A stretch of 10,455 nt of DNA from Alphaproteobacteria bacterium (lineage in GTDB: Bacteria; Pseudomonadota; Alphaproteobacteria; Rhizobiales; Devosiaceae). Shown in pieces: positions 1 to 7,389 of the stretch; the stretch's first letter is position 1; each line of letters begins with the position of its first letter. Location of the stretch: positions 1-10,455 of the forward strand of contig JAHJOS010000487.1 in assembly GCA_018820005.1 (NCBI GenBank). The letters run 5' to 3'. A model generated the notes under the pieces. The model saw only the letters and a program-made list of their open reading frames with translations. It had not been told where the DNA came from and searched no databases. The translations under genes were made by a program, and so were the position numbers.

Positions 1-2
1 CG

Positions 3-398
3 GCGCTCGACGTCACCGTCAAAGCGCAGATCATTGGGCTGCTCAAGCAACTCCAGGCCGAAATGGGCCTTTCCATGCTCTTCATCAGCCACGACCTCTC
101 CACGGTCAAATCGCTCACCGATACCGTGGTGGTCATGTATCGCGGCCGCGTCGTCGAACAGGCGCCCACCCAGGCCATCTTCTCGGACCCGCAGCACCCC
201 TATACGTGCGCTTTGCTCGACGCCATTCCGGCCGACAACCCGGCCAACCGCCGCACCCGCACCTTCCTCTCCGCCGACGAGCTCGCCGCCGCCACCCCGC
301 GCTACACCACCATCCAGACTGGCCTGGCCGCCAATGCCATCCCGCAACTGATCACCATCGCGCCCGACCACCGCGTCGAAGCGATCGTGACGACATGA
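3..398 (+). CDS. Oligopeptide/dipeptide ABC transporter ATPase, 3' part only
   Basis: This is the C-terminal part (about 131 residues) of a nucleotide-binding subunit that powers peptide-type import at the inner membrane; its 5' end lies outside the window. The first visible residues, ALDVTVKAQI, match the D-loop just after Walker B, and ISHDL is the switch (H-loop) histidine. The sequence DPQHPYTCALLDAIP is the conserved C-terminal oligopeptide/dipeptide (oligo_HPY) extension, which separates this class from sugar or amino-acid ABC ATPases. Walker A and the signature motif are not in the window. The reading frame is fixed by these motifs and ends at TGA 396-398. It is followed 55 bp later by two matching permeases, so it is probably their motor. 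Nickel or opine import is also possible within this family. Confidence 0.93.
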   Translation, partial: ALDVTVKAQIIGLLKQLQAEMGLSMLFISHDLSTVKSLTDTVVVMYRGRVVEQAPTQAIFSDPQHPYTCALLDAIPADNPANRRTRTFLSADELAAATPRYTTIQTGLAANAIPQLITIAPDHRVEAIVTT

Positions 399-453
399 GG
401 GACATCATGATGCGCCATCCGCGTTTGGCCCCACTGCCGGCAGGAGACATCCC

Positions 454-1383
454 ATGCTGAGCTTCATCCTCCGCCGCCTGGTCTCGGTCGCGGCCACCTT
501 CATCATCGTCTCGCTCATCATCTTCTTCATGATGCATTCCATCCCCGGCGGGCCGTTCGATGCCAACGACATGCCGGTCTCGGAGGCCGTGCGCGCCAAG
601 CTGATGGCCAATCTCGGCCTCGATCAGCCGCTCTATGTGCAGTATTTCCGCTACATGTGGGGCGTGCTGAATTTCGATTTCGGCGTGCCTTATCAGAGCC
701 CCGGCGAAACCGTCACCCAGCTGCTCTCCCGCGCCTGGGTCCCCAGCCTCGTGCTCGGCGGCCTGGGCGTGCTCATCGGCGCCCCGCTCGGCATCCTGCT
801 GGGCATGGCCGCTGCGCTCAACCGCAATTCCTGGATCGATTACCTGGCCTCGACCTTGGCGACGCTGGGCCTCACCATTCCGGTCTTTGTCACCTCCATG
901 CTGCTCATCCTTGTGTTTGCCGTCTGGCTCAACTGGCTGCCGGCCAGCGGCTGGGGCAAGCCCGAGCGCTGGATCCTGCCCGTAACCGCCTATGCGCTGA
1001 TCCCGCTAGCCACCTATGCCCGCTACACCCGCTCGGCCATGCTCGATACGCTCAACCGCCCCTTCGTCACCGTGCTGCGTGCCAAGGGCCTTACCGAGCG
1101 CCGCATCGTCTTCCAGCATGTGCTGCGCAATTCGGCCATTCCCCTGGTCACGGTCTTTCTGCCCATGTTCATCGGCACAGCCACCGGCTCGATCTTCGTT
1201 GAAGCCATGTTCCGCGTGCCGGGCCTGGGCGCCTATTTCGTCTCCTCCATCGAGACGCGCGACTATCCGCTCGAAATGGCGCTGATGCTGATGATCACCT
1301 TCATGTACTGCATCGCCTATCTGCTCAGCGACATCGTCTATGCCCTGATCAATCCCCGGATCCGCGTCGGAGGCGGCCAATGA
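454..1383 (+). CDS. ABC transporter permease, DppB/OppB type
   Basis: This 309-residue inner-membrane subunit forms half of the translocation channel of a peptide-class importer. An N-terminal membrane helix (about residues 8-28) is followed by the usual periplasmic stretch (IPGGPFDAND) and then by hydrophobic segments typical of the family. The cytoplasmic EAA loop, which docks on the ATPase, is seen as LRAKGLTERRIVFQHVLRNS at about residues 208-227. The C-terminal FVEAMFRVPGLGAYF motif is also characteristic. AGGAG at 442-446, 7 nt upstream, supports the ATG. The stop overlaps the next start as ATGA (1380-1383), indicating translational coupling. Peptide, nickel and opine permeases cannot be told apart here. 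Confidence 0.95.
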   Translation: MLSFILRRLVSVAATFIIVSLIIFFMMHSIPGGPFDANDMPVSEAVRAKLMANLGLDQPLYVQYFRYMWGVLNFDFGVPYQSPGETVTQLLSRAWVPSLVLGGLGVLIGAPLGILLGMAAALNRNSWIDYLASTLATLGLTIPVFVTSMLLILVFAVWLNWLPASGWGKPERWILPVTAYALIPLATYARYTRSAMLDTLNRPFVTVLRAKGLTERRIVFQHVLRNSAIPLVTVFLPMFIGTATGSIFVEAMFRVPGLGAYFVSSIETRDYPLEMALMLMITFMYCIAYLLSDIVYALINPRIRVGGGQ

Positions 1384-2282
1384 CCCTGCCCGATATCGCC
1401 CCCCTCGCGCCCACGGCGCCCCAGGCCTATCGCCAGCGCAGCCCGATGTGGTTTGCCTGGCAGCGCTTCTCCGGCAACAAGGCCGCCATTGCCGCCGGCA
1501 TCGTGCTGGCCATTCTCATCCTGATGGCCATCTTTGCTCCGCTGATCACGCCCGTGCCGCCCGAGGCCCAGCTCTTCCTCACCGAGTCGCTGGCCTTCCC
1601 CTCACCCCAGCACTGGTTCGGCATCGATAGCCTGGGCCGCGATTTCTACACCCGCATCGTCTATGGCGCCCGCATCTCGCTTAGCATCGGCTTTGCCGCT
1701 GCCCTCTTCAGCGTTGTCATCGGCATCCCGCTGGGCGCGCTGGCCGGCTATTATGGCGGCAAGGTCGATTGGATCATCATGCGCATCATCGAGCTGTTCT
1801 CGGTGGTGCCGCCCCTGCTGGCCGCCATGCTGCTGGGCGCTGTCACGCGCGGTGGCTATTTCACCATCATTCTCATCGCCGCGCTCTTTGGCTGGGTCCA
1901 GGTGTGCCTGCTCGTCCGCGCCCAGGTGAAAGCCTTCCGCGAGAAGGAATTCGTGCGCGCCGCCCATGCCCTGGGCGCCTCGCCCTGGTATGTCATCCGC
2001 CGGCATCTGATCCCCAATTCCATCAGCCCCATCATTGTCGGCTTCGTGCTGGCCATTCCCCTGGCCATGATGCTTGAAGCCAGCCTCAGCTTTCTGGGCA
2101 TCGGCGTGCCGCCGCCCACACCCACCTGGGGCCAGATGATCAATGAGGGCATCGATTTCATGTTCTTTTACTGGCACCTGGCCGTGTTCCCCACGGCCGC
2201 CCTTGCCATCACCGTGCTGGCCACAACGCTCTTTGGCGATGGTCTGCGCGATGCCCTCGATCCGACCCTGAAAGGCCGCTGA
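1380..2282 (+). CDS. ABC transporter permease, DppC/OppC type
   Basis: This 300-residue protein is the second channel subunit, pairing with the preceding DppB-like protein. The N-terminal OppC_N region (WFAWQRFSGNKAAIAAGIVL) contains the first membrane helix. HWFGIDSLGRDFYTRIVYGA is the family hallmark before the core transport domain. The EAA loop reads VRAAHALGASPWYVIRRHLI, and FLGIGVPPPTPTWGQMI is the conserved C-terminal motif. GGAGG at 1369-1373, inside the upstream gene and 6 nt from ATG, supports the start. The stop is 1 nt before the following GTG start, so the downstream PLP enzyme is very probably co-transcribed. No substrate-binding protein gene is visible in the window; it may lie upstream. 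Confidence 0.95.
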   Translation: MTLPDIAPLAPTAPQAYRQRSPMWFAWQRFSGNKAAIAAGIVLAILILMAIFAPLITPVPPEAQLFLTESLAFPSPQHWFGIDSLGRDFYTRIVYGARISLSIGFAAALFSVVIGIPLGALAGYYGGKVDWIIMRIIELFSVVPPLLAAMLLGAVTRGGYFTIILIAALFGWVQVCLLVRAQVKAFREKEFVRAAHALGASPWYVIRRHLIPNSISPIIVGFVLAIPLAMMLEASLSFLGIGVPPPTPTWGQMINEGIDFMFFYWHLAVFPTAALAITVLATTLFGDGLRDALDPTLKGR

Positions 2283-2283
2283 C

Positions 2284-3483
2284 GTGTCCGAAAATCTTGC
2301 CCGGCAATTCCTCCTCCGCGAGGATGTCGTCTTCCTCAATCACGGCTCGTTCGGCGCCTGCCCCCGCCCGGTCTTTGCCGCCTATCAGAACTGGCAGCTC
2401 GAGCTCGAAGGCCAGCCCGTCGAATTCCTCGGCCGCAAGCTCACCGAGCACATGCGCACCGCCCGCGTGGCCCTCGCCGCCGAGCTGGGCGCCTCGCCCG
2501 AAGATCTCGTTGGCCTCACCAATGCCACGCTCGGCCTCAACATCGTCGCCCAGTCGCTCGATCTCAAGCCGGGCGATCAGATCCTGACCACCGATCACGA
2601 GTATTCGGCATTGGAGAAGACCTGGGCTTATGTCGCCCGCCGCACCGGCGCCGAGATCGTCGTGGTCAAGGTGCCGATGCCGCTGCTGACCGAAGCCCAG
2701 TTCACCGACACCATCATCGCCGGCATGACCGAGCGCACCCGCGTGCTGTTCCTCAGCCACATTACCTCGCCCACCGCTCTGCTCTTCCCCATCGAGCGGT
2801 CCATCGCCGAAGCCCGCCGCCGCGGAATCTGGAGCGTCATCGACGGCGCCCATACCCCCGGCCATATCAAGCTCGACCTTGATGCCCTGGGCGCCGATTT
2901 CTATTCCGGAAATTGCCACAAGTGGATGATGGCCCCCAAGGGCTCGGCGTTTCTGCATGCCCGGCGCGAACTCCAGCCCCTGCTCAATCCCCTGGTCATC
3001 AGCCATGGCTGGACCGCCCAGTCCAAGGAGCCCGGCGCCAAGGGCGCCTTCGGCAATTCCCCCTTCGTCGACGAGATCGAGGTGCAGGGCACGCGCGATC
3101 CCTCCGCCTGGCTCACCGTCCCCGCCGCGCTCGCCTATCGCCACGACAATGATTGGGACGCCGTGGCCGCCTATTGCCACGCCCTGGCGCAGGACACCGC
3201 CCGCCGGCTCGGCGAACTCACCGGTCTCGCCCCGCTCAGCGCGCCCGAATTCTGTGCCCCCCAAATGGTGGCCATGCCGGTGCCCGAATGCGATGTCGAT
3301 CAGCTCAAGATCGACCTCATCGACAAGTACAATATCGAGATCCCCGTGTTCAAATGGCAGGACATTTGCATCGTTCGAGTGTCGGTGCAGGGTTATAATT
3401 CTAAGCCGCAGATGGATCTGCTGATCGCGGCACTGACGCAACTGCTCGGCCTGAAAGCGGGTGCTGTTCGCCAGGCCTCATAG
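2284..3483 (+). CDS. Class V PLP-dependent aminotransferase-fold enzyme (isopenicillin N epimerase-like)
   Basis: This 399-residue cytoplasmic enzyme belongs to PLP fold type I, class V. The N-terminal VFLNHGSFGACP is typical of the isopenicillin N epimerase-like subgroup. VIDGAHTPG holds the Asp (D187) expected to contact the PLP pyridine nitrogen and a nearby His (H190). The Schiff-base lysine is K213 in NCHKWMMAPKGSAF. The family includes epimerases, C-S or C-Se lyases, desulfurases and transaminases, so the reaction is not predictable from sequence; 'epimerase' is only a group name. The start is GTG, 1 nt after the upstream permease stop, so translation is probably coupled to the transporter. 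The likely role is conversion of the imported compound. It has full family length and no missing key residue. Confidence 0.88.
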   Translation: MSENLARQFLLREDVVFLNHGSFGACPRPVFAAYQNWQLELEGQPVEFLGRKLTEHMRTARVALAAELGASPEDLVGLTNATLGLNIVAQSLDLKPGDQILTTDHEYSALEKTWAYVARRTGAEIVVVKVPMPLLTEAQFTDTIIAGMTERTRVLFLSHITSPTALLFPIERSIAEARRRGIWSVIDGAHTPGHIKLDLDALGADFYSGNCHKWMMAPKGSAFLHARRELQPLLNPLVISHGWTAQSKEPGAKGAFGNSPFVDEIEVQGTRDPSAWLTVPAALAYRHDNDWDAVAAYCHALAQDTARRLGELTGLAPLSAPEFCAPQMVAMPVPECDVDQLKIDLIDKYNIEIPVFKWQDICIVRVSVQGYNSKPQMDLLIAALTQLLGLKAGAVRQAS

Positions 3484-3497
3484 CCAAAGGCTGACAA

Positions 3498-3514
3498 ATC
3501 ACGCGAACTGTGAT
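3498..3514. promoter_or_regulatory. Candidate operator: 17-bp dyad ATCAC-N7-GTGAT
   Basis: A 5-bp perfect dyad with a 7-nt spacer lies in the 68-bp gap between the PLP-enzyme gene and the GntR-type regulator gene, upstream of the regulator's ribosome site. Short dyads here are often the regulator's own operator. It does not match the classical TGGTnnnACCA FadR-type consensus, so the assignment is speculative. Confidence 0.25.
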
Positions 3515-3551
3515 GTGTGTGGCCAACTAGACCCGCCGGGAGGAACAGGGC

Positions 3552-4280
3552 GTGAGACCGGACAGTGCGCTGGACTATTTGGAACCGCTCGAAACCCGTA
3601 CGCGCGGGGTGGCGGTTCTGGATGCGCTTGCCGACATGGTCGAGCGTTCCGGCCTCAAGATCGGCGATCGCCTGCCGCCCGAAGTCTCGCTGGCCGCAAC
3701 CTTGGGCGTTGGCCGCTCCACAATCCGCGAGGCCCTCAACCGCTGGGAGGGCCTGGGCATCATCCGCCGCCGCCGTGGCGACGGCACCTATCTATCGGCC
3801 CGCGTGCAGACCTCACGCGGTCTCGTCCCCACAATGGTGCGGCTTGAGGGCGAAGCGCTGCTGCGCCTTCTCGAAATCCGCCGCACCCTTGAAAACGATG
3901 TGGTGCGCAAGGCCACCATCAATGCCTCGCCCAAGCAGCGCCGGCAGATTTCCAGCCTCTGCAATATCCTGCTCATCGAGGTCAATGCCGGCCGCCCCTG
4001 GCGCAAGGCCGACCATGAGTTCCACGGCGCTATCTACGATGCCTCGGGCAACCCCATGTACGGACAGATCCTCGCCAATCTCGATCACGCGCTCGAACGT
4101 GGCACCGCATCGCCCTTCGGCGCCGACAATTTCGGCCTCGACTCTTTCCCCATCCACCGCGACCTCGCCGACGCCATCGTCGCCGCCGACCCGGTCCGGG
4201 CCACCGAGGTCATCAACGCCTTGCTCGACATCGTCGTCGACGAAGTCCAGGCCATCATCGACGGCAACAAGCTGAGCTGA
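3552..4280 (+). CDS. GntR-family transcriptional regulator, FadR/FCD subfamily
   Basis: This 242-residue DNA-binding repressor or activator has an N-terminal winged helix (about residues 17-80) and a C-terminal all-helical FCD ligand domain (about 95-225). The winged helix shows the GntR pattern IGDRLPPEVSLAATLGVGRS followed by TIREALNRWEGLGIIRRRRGDG. In the FCD domain D154 and H158 (ADHEFHGAIYD) and H202 (FPIHRDLADAI) sit where metal- or acid-binding members carry ligands, so an organic-acid or amino-acid effector is plausible. The start is GTG, chosen because GGGAGGAA at 3538-3545 lies about 6 nt upstream. It lies 68 bp after the transporter/PLP operon on the same strand and probably controls it. 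The effector is unknown. Confidence 0.92.
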   Translation: MRPDSALDYLEPLETRTRGVAVLDALADMVERSGLKIGDRLPPEVSLAATLGVGRSTIREALNRWEGLGIIRRRRGDGTYLSARVQTSRGLVPTMVRLEGEALLRLLEIRRTLENDVVRKATINASPKQRRQISSLCNILLIEVNAGRPWRKADHEFHGAIYDASGNPMYGQILANLDHALERGTASPFGADNFGLDSFPIHRDLADAIVAADPVRATEVINALLDIVVDEVQAIIDGNKLS

Positions 4281-4304
4281 CGCTAAAGACTATTCAGTAG
4301 GGCA

Positions 4305-4519
4305 CTGACCTGTCGATATTCAGCTCAGGCTGAGCCGAAAATGCCGGGTTTTGAGAGTGATGAGCGCCTTAAAGAAGGTCCGGTGGACCTTCTTTAGCGA
4401 AGAACGCCCGTAGAGCTACGCTCGCAGGGCTATGGCGCAGCGTACACCAGTACGTGAGCACCGGAAGCGCAGAAGCCCGGTATTTGCAGGCCAGCATCAG
4501 CCGATTTTCGACAGGTCAG
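4305..4519. repeat. Intergenic palindromic element with ~47-bp imperfect terminal inverted repeats (MITE/REP-like)
   Basis: The left end (4305-4351) and the reverse complement of the right end (4473-4519) align without gaps at 36 of 47 positions by hand count. The outermost 12 bp, CTGACCTGTCGA (4305-4316) and TCGACAGGTCAG (4508-4519), are perfect. Several inner mismatches become G-U pairs if the + strand is transcribed. Internal hairpins are present: a 12-bp perfect stem (4370-4396), CGTAG/CTACG (4409-4420) and CGTAC/GTACG (4441-4454). There is no convincing ORF and no obvious target-site duplication. The element nearly fills the gap between the convergent GntR and hemH genes; its right tip contains the hemH stop codon. 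It looks like a non-autonomous palindromic repeat or a structured RNA. I could not match it to a named family. Confidence 0.6.
4370..4396. terminator. Perfect 12-bp hairpin, possible bidirectional terminator
   Basis: TAAAGAAGGTCC (4370-4381) and GGACCTTCTTTA (4385-4396) are exact reverse complements around a 3-nt loop (GGT). The 3' arm is T-rich (TTCTTTA) on both strands because the site is palindromic. It lies between converging genes, so it could end transcription from both the GntR gene and hemH. There is no long T run after the stem, so it is not a textbook rho-independent terminator. It may instead be just the internal stem of the surrounding repeat element. Confidence 0.4.
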
Positions 4520-5541
4520 AGCCAGCCGCTCAACTCGCGCCGCACCATCGCCTCGATCATGTCCATGCCGCCCGGGCTATCATTCAGGCACGGAATATAG
4601 GCAAACTTCTCGCCCCCGGCGTGCATGAAGCTTTCCTTGCCCTCCATGGCGATTTCTTCCAGCGTTTCGATACAGTCCGCCGCAAAGGCCGGCGCCAGGA
4701 TCGCCACCTTGTTCTTGCCCATCCCCGGCAGCGCTTCGAGCGTCTTGTCGGTATAGGGCTCCAGCCACTTGGTGGGTCCAAAGCGGCTCTGGAAGGTCAC
4801 CATCAGCTTTTCCTTGGGCCAGCCAAGGTATTCGCGCACCAGGCGCGTCGTCTTGTAGCACTGGCAGTGATAGACATCGCCGCGTTCCAGATAGGTCACC
4901 GGCATGCCGTGATAGCTGGTCAGCACCACATCGGGCTCGAAGTCCAGCGCCGCAACGCCGTCGCGGATCGAATTGCCGAGCGTCTCGATATATTTTGGGT
5001 CTTCGAAATAGGCCGGCACCGTGCGCACCGCCGGCTGGCGCCGCATGGTTTTGAGCACGTCAAAGGCCTTGTCATTAGCCGTGGCCGTCGTGGTCGCCGA
5101 ATTCTGCGGATAGAGCGGCACCAGCAGGATCTTGGTGCAGCCGGCCGCCTGCATCTTTTCCAGCACGCTCTGCGTGGAGGGATTGCCATAGCGCATGGCA
5201 AAATCGACCATCACATTGTCATGCTCGGCCATGCGCTCGGCGAGCGCCGCGGTCTGCTTGCGGGTAATCACCAGCAGCGGGCTGGCATTGTGTTCCTTGT
5301 CCCAGATCGAGGCATAGGTGCGCCCGCTCTTTTGCGGCCGCACCGACAGGATCACCAGGTTCAGCAGCGGCCACCACAGCCAGCGCGGCGTCTCGATCAC
5401 GCGCTGATCGCTCAAAAATTCCTTGAGATAGCGGCGCACGCTCCAATAGTCCGTCGCGTCCGGCGTCCCCAGGTTGAGCAGCAGCACGCCGATTTTCTGC
5501 GGCAGGACGGGCGGATGGGCGGGAGGCAGGTGATCGGACAT
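4516..5541 (-). CDS. hemH: Ferrochelatase
   Basis: HemH inserts Fe2+ into protoporphyrin IX, the last step of protoheme synthesis. The 341-residue length is normal for proteobacterial members. GVLLLNLGTPD near the N-terminus is the family opening. TSYHGMP contains the catalytic His (H211), and CIETLEEIAMEG the conserved Glu (E292); their spacing of 81 residues equals that of His183/Glu264 in the Bacillus enzyme. DVYHCQCYKT holds C226 and C228. Some bacterial ferrochelatases carry a [2Fe-2S] cluster, but ligation cannot be judged here. ATG at 5539-5541 was chosen because LPQKIGVLLLNLG follows at the usual distance; the ribosome site is weak. The gene lies 96 bp downstream of the metal transporter on the same strand. 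Its stop codon falls inside the right tip of the palindromic element. Confidence 0.97.
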   Translation of the reverse strand: MSDHLPPAHPPVLPQKIGVLLLNLGTPDATDYWSVRRYLKEFLSDQRVIETPRWLWWPLLNLVILSVRPQKSGRTYASIWDKEHNASPLLVITRKQTAALAERMAEHDNVMVDFAMRYGNPSTQSVLEKMQAAGCTKILLVPLYPQNSATTTATANDKAFDVLKTMRRQPAVRTVPAYFEDPKYIETLGNSIRDGVAALDFEPDVVLTSYHGMPVTYLERGDVYHCQCYKTTRLVREYLGWPKEKLMVTFQSRFGPTKWLEPYTDKTLEALPGMGKNKVAILAPAFAADCIETLEEIAMEGKESFMHAGGEKFAYIPCLNDSPGGMDMIEAMVRRELSGWL

Positions 5542-5574
5542 GGGCGCCTGTGGCTGTGGATTGCGGCTGGCGCG

Positions 5575-5602
5575 ACCATAGCGGCTAAAACCAAACGATC
5601 AA
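5575..5602 (-). promoter_or_regulatory. hemH: Weak candidate promoter for hemH
   Basis: Reading the - strand, TTGATC (5602-5597) and TATGGT (5580-5575) are separated by 16 nt and lie about 33 nt upstream of the hemH ATG. Each hexamer matches the sigma-70 consensus at 4 of 6 positions. This would let hemH be expressed independently of the upstream transporter gene. Chance matches of this quality are common. Confidence 0.25.
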
Positions 5603-5637
5603 GGCGGCGATGGGTCGCGCTGCGCCCGGTGATCCAC

Positions 5638-7375
5638 TCAGAGGCTGGCAATCACCAGCAGCACGCCAAACATCAGCACCGCCACCGCCCCACCCAGTTC
5701 CAGCCACCACACGATGGCTCCGGTCACCGGGTTGTCGATGCCGCCGATACGCCTTGCTATACCCTTGGCCGTCACCGCCAGCGTCGCCAGCGCCGCCACG
5801 GTGATCGCCGTGCCAGCGCCCATCAGGAACACTGCGGCAATACCCGCCACCAGCAGCCCCTGCGACAGCGCGAACACCAGCACCACCAGCGCCCCCGAAC
5901 AGGGTCGCAGCCCCACCGCCAGCACCACACCCAATTGCTCGCGCCAGTTCCCGCTCGTCGCAGCCGGCGTCACGATATGCACATGCCCCGCGTGGTCATG
6001 GTCGTGATGTTCATGATCATGGTGATCGTGGCTGTGGTCATGCGCCGCATGGTCATGCCCGTGATGGTCATGATGCCCATGATCGTTATCGTGATCATGT
6101 CCATGGTGATCGCGATCATGATCATGATCGTGATCATGCAGATGCGCCCGCGCCGTCTGCACCATGTCCGGCTTGTGCGCATGGCTGTGCCCCAGGCCAA
6201 ACACCTTGCGCACGATCAGCCAGACGCCCAGCAGCGCCACCATGCCGTAGGACGCAATGCCGATCCAGTTGGCCGCATCGCCCATGGCATAGCTTGTCAT
6301 GCCCAACAGCCCCGCCGCGATCAGCACGAACACAACCGCCACGCCCGACTGGATCATCGCCGAAATCACGCTGAGCAGCACCCCGCGGCGCAGCTGCGTC
6401 TCATTGGCCAGCACATAGGACGAGATCACCACCTTGCCATGCCCCGGCCCGGCGGCATGCAGAATGCCATAGATAAAGCTCAGCCCGCCCAGCACCCAGA
6501 ACGCCGTCCAGTCGCTGCGCAGCGCATCCAGCGATTTGGTGATCGCGCCATAAAATTCCCGCTGCTGCGTCTGCAGCCAGCCAAAAAAGCCGGTGCGCGG
6601 CAGGTTGAGCCCCGGCTCCACAGGTGGGCCGCCGAAAGGCATGCTCGGCTTGGCCTGCGCCACACTCGTCGCGGCATCCAGCGCCGTCGTCGGCGCCGCT
6701 GCGGCTGGCGCGCCATCACAGCTCACCACGATCATGCCCTGCGTGCCGCGCATCGCCGCCGCCAGATCCGGCGGCAGCTCGGTCACATCGGCGCCCAGCG
6801 CATAGAGCCGCTTCTGCACGTCGTCGGACATTTCCTTGGGTGGTTCCAGCACCACGCCACATCCCGCCGGCGCATTGACCAGCGTCACATCGCTGGCATC
6901 GGCAAAACTGATTGCCACGTAATATTCCGGGTCATACACACCCAGCTCGAAGCGTTTGCCCAGCGTATGCGGCTGCTCGGTGGTCAACGAATAGCTCAGC
7001 GTCGTGTGCCCGTCGGCATAGACCATGCGCTGGTCACCCACCGGGTCAAACTTGAGCGGCGCGTCCATGTCGCCGGCGAATGTGTAATAGCCATAATCGG
7101 CCAGCCCGGCAGTATTCTCGTCAGCCAGGCTCTGCAGCTCCTCCGGCGTCGTCTCGCGATCGCCATTGGTGTCCAGCCCCTGGATCACCCAGGACGAGAA
7201 CGCCGTGTCAAACGTCCAGTCGTGGTGCAGCCCCCACGACCGCGCCGCTGTCGTCAAAAGTGATGGTCACCTTGGCGTCGATGAAGATATGTGGATGCGC
7301 CAGCGCCGGCAGCGTCAGGCCAAGCAGAGTCACTGCAGCGCCGGCAAGCGACTTGCCCAGACCACGAAAACGCAC
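5638..7375 (-). pseudogene. DUF1007-NicO nickel/cobalt transporter, interrupted by a 1-nt frameshift
   Basis: This is a fusion of a periplasmic DUF1007 domain with a NicO/RcnA-type membrane permease, predicted to move Ni2+/Co2+ across the inner membrane; the direction is unclear. It starts at GTG 7373-7375 with AAGGGG 6 nt upstream. Residues 1-26 form a signal peptide ending LPALA, and the mature protein begins HPHIFIDAKVTITFDD, the DUF1007 opening. After residue 48 the frame breaks at a run of five G (C5 at 7231-7235, + strand) and meets TGA at 7208-7210 after 55 codons. Removing one G gives VVG-LHHDWTFDTAFSSWV and a continuous 578-residue protein. It has the NicO motif HAAGPGHGK (H306), a His-rich loop (396-466, 31 His) and a second hydrophobic half with GLRPCSGAL. 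The gene starts 14 nt after the LysR stop, so the two are probably co-transcribed. It is a true pseudogene or a sequencing error. Confidence 0.9.
5977..6189 (-). repeat. Low-complexity His/Asp-rich coding tract in the NicO loop
   Basis: This stretch encodes about 71 residues, of which 31 are His, in HDH-type repeats between two membrane parts of the NicO transporter. On the + strand it appears as irregular CATGAT/CATGGT hexamers, densest at 5991-6142. Such loops are common in nickel/cobalt/zinc transporters and are thought to buffer or sense metal. The irregular units show it is a coding repeat and not a CRISPR array. Confidence 0.85.
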
Positions 7376-7389
7376 GCTACACCCCTTGT

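Noticed and set aside
1602..2339. A 245-codon - strand open frame opposite the DppC-like permease
   Set aside because: Low-complexity Gly/Asp/His composition without any domain; shadow of the permease gene.
2209..3441. Long - strand open frame (410 codons) opposite the PLP enzyme
   Set aside because: Gly/Asp/His-rich composition typical of an antisense shadow in GC-rich DNA; the + strand gene has catalytic motifs and the operon context.
4281..4515. A tRNA or other known RNA gene in the convergent gap
   Set aside because: The hairpins do not form a cloverleaf, there is no CCA end, and no known RNA motif is recognisable; the region is described as a repeat element.
5991..6142. Repeated CATGAT/CATGGT units resembling a short tandem or CRISPR-like array
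   Set aside because: The units are irregular, have no equal-length spacers and keep the reading frame of the His-rich NicO loop.
5638..7257. The NicO transporter as an intact gene starting at TTG 7257
   Set aside because: This start lacks the signal peptide and the HPHIF opening that sit upstream in the other frame with a good ribosome site; the first eight residues are out-of-frame sequence.
4432..7263. A 943-codon open frame on the + strand antisense to hemH and the NicO gene
   Set aside because: Its residues are a His/Arg/Gln-rich mirror of the real - strand genes, including the antisense of the His-rich tract. It has no domain or ribosome site, and hemH and NicO motifs are unambiguous on the other strand.
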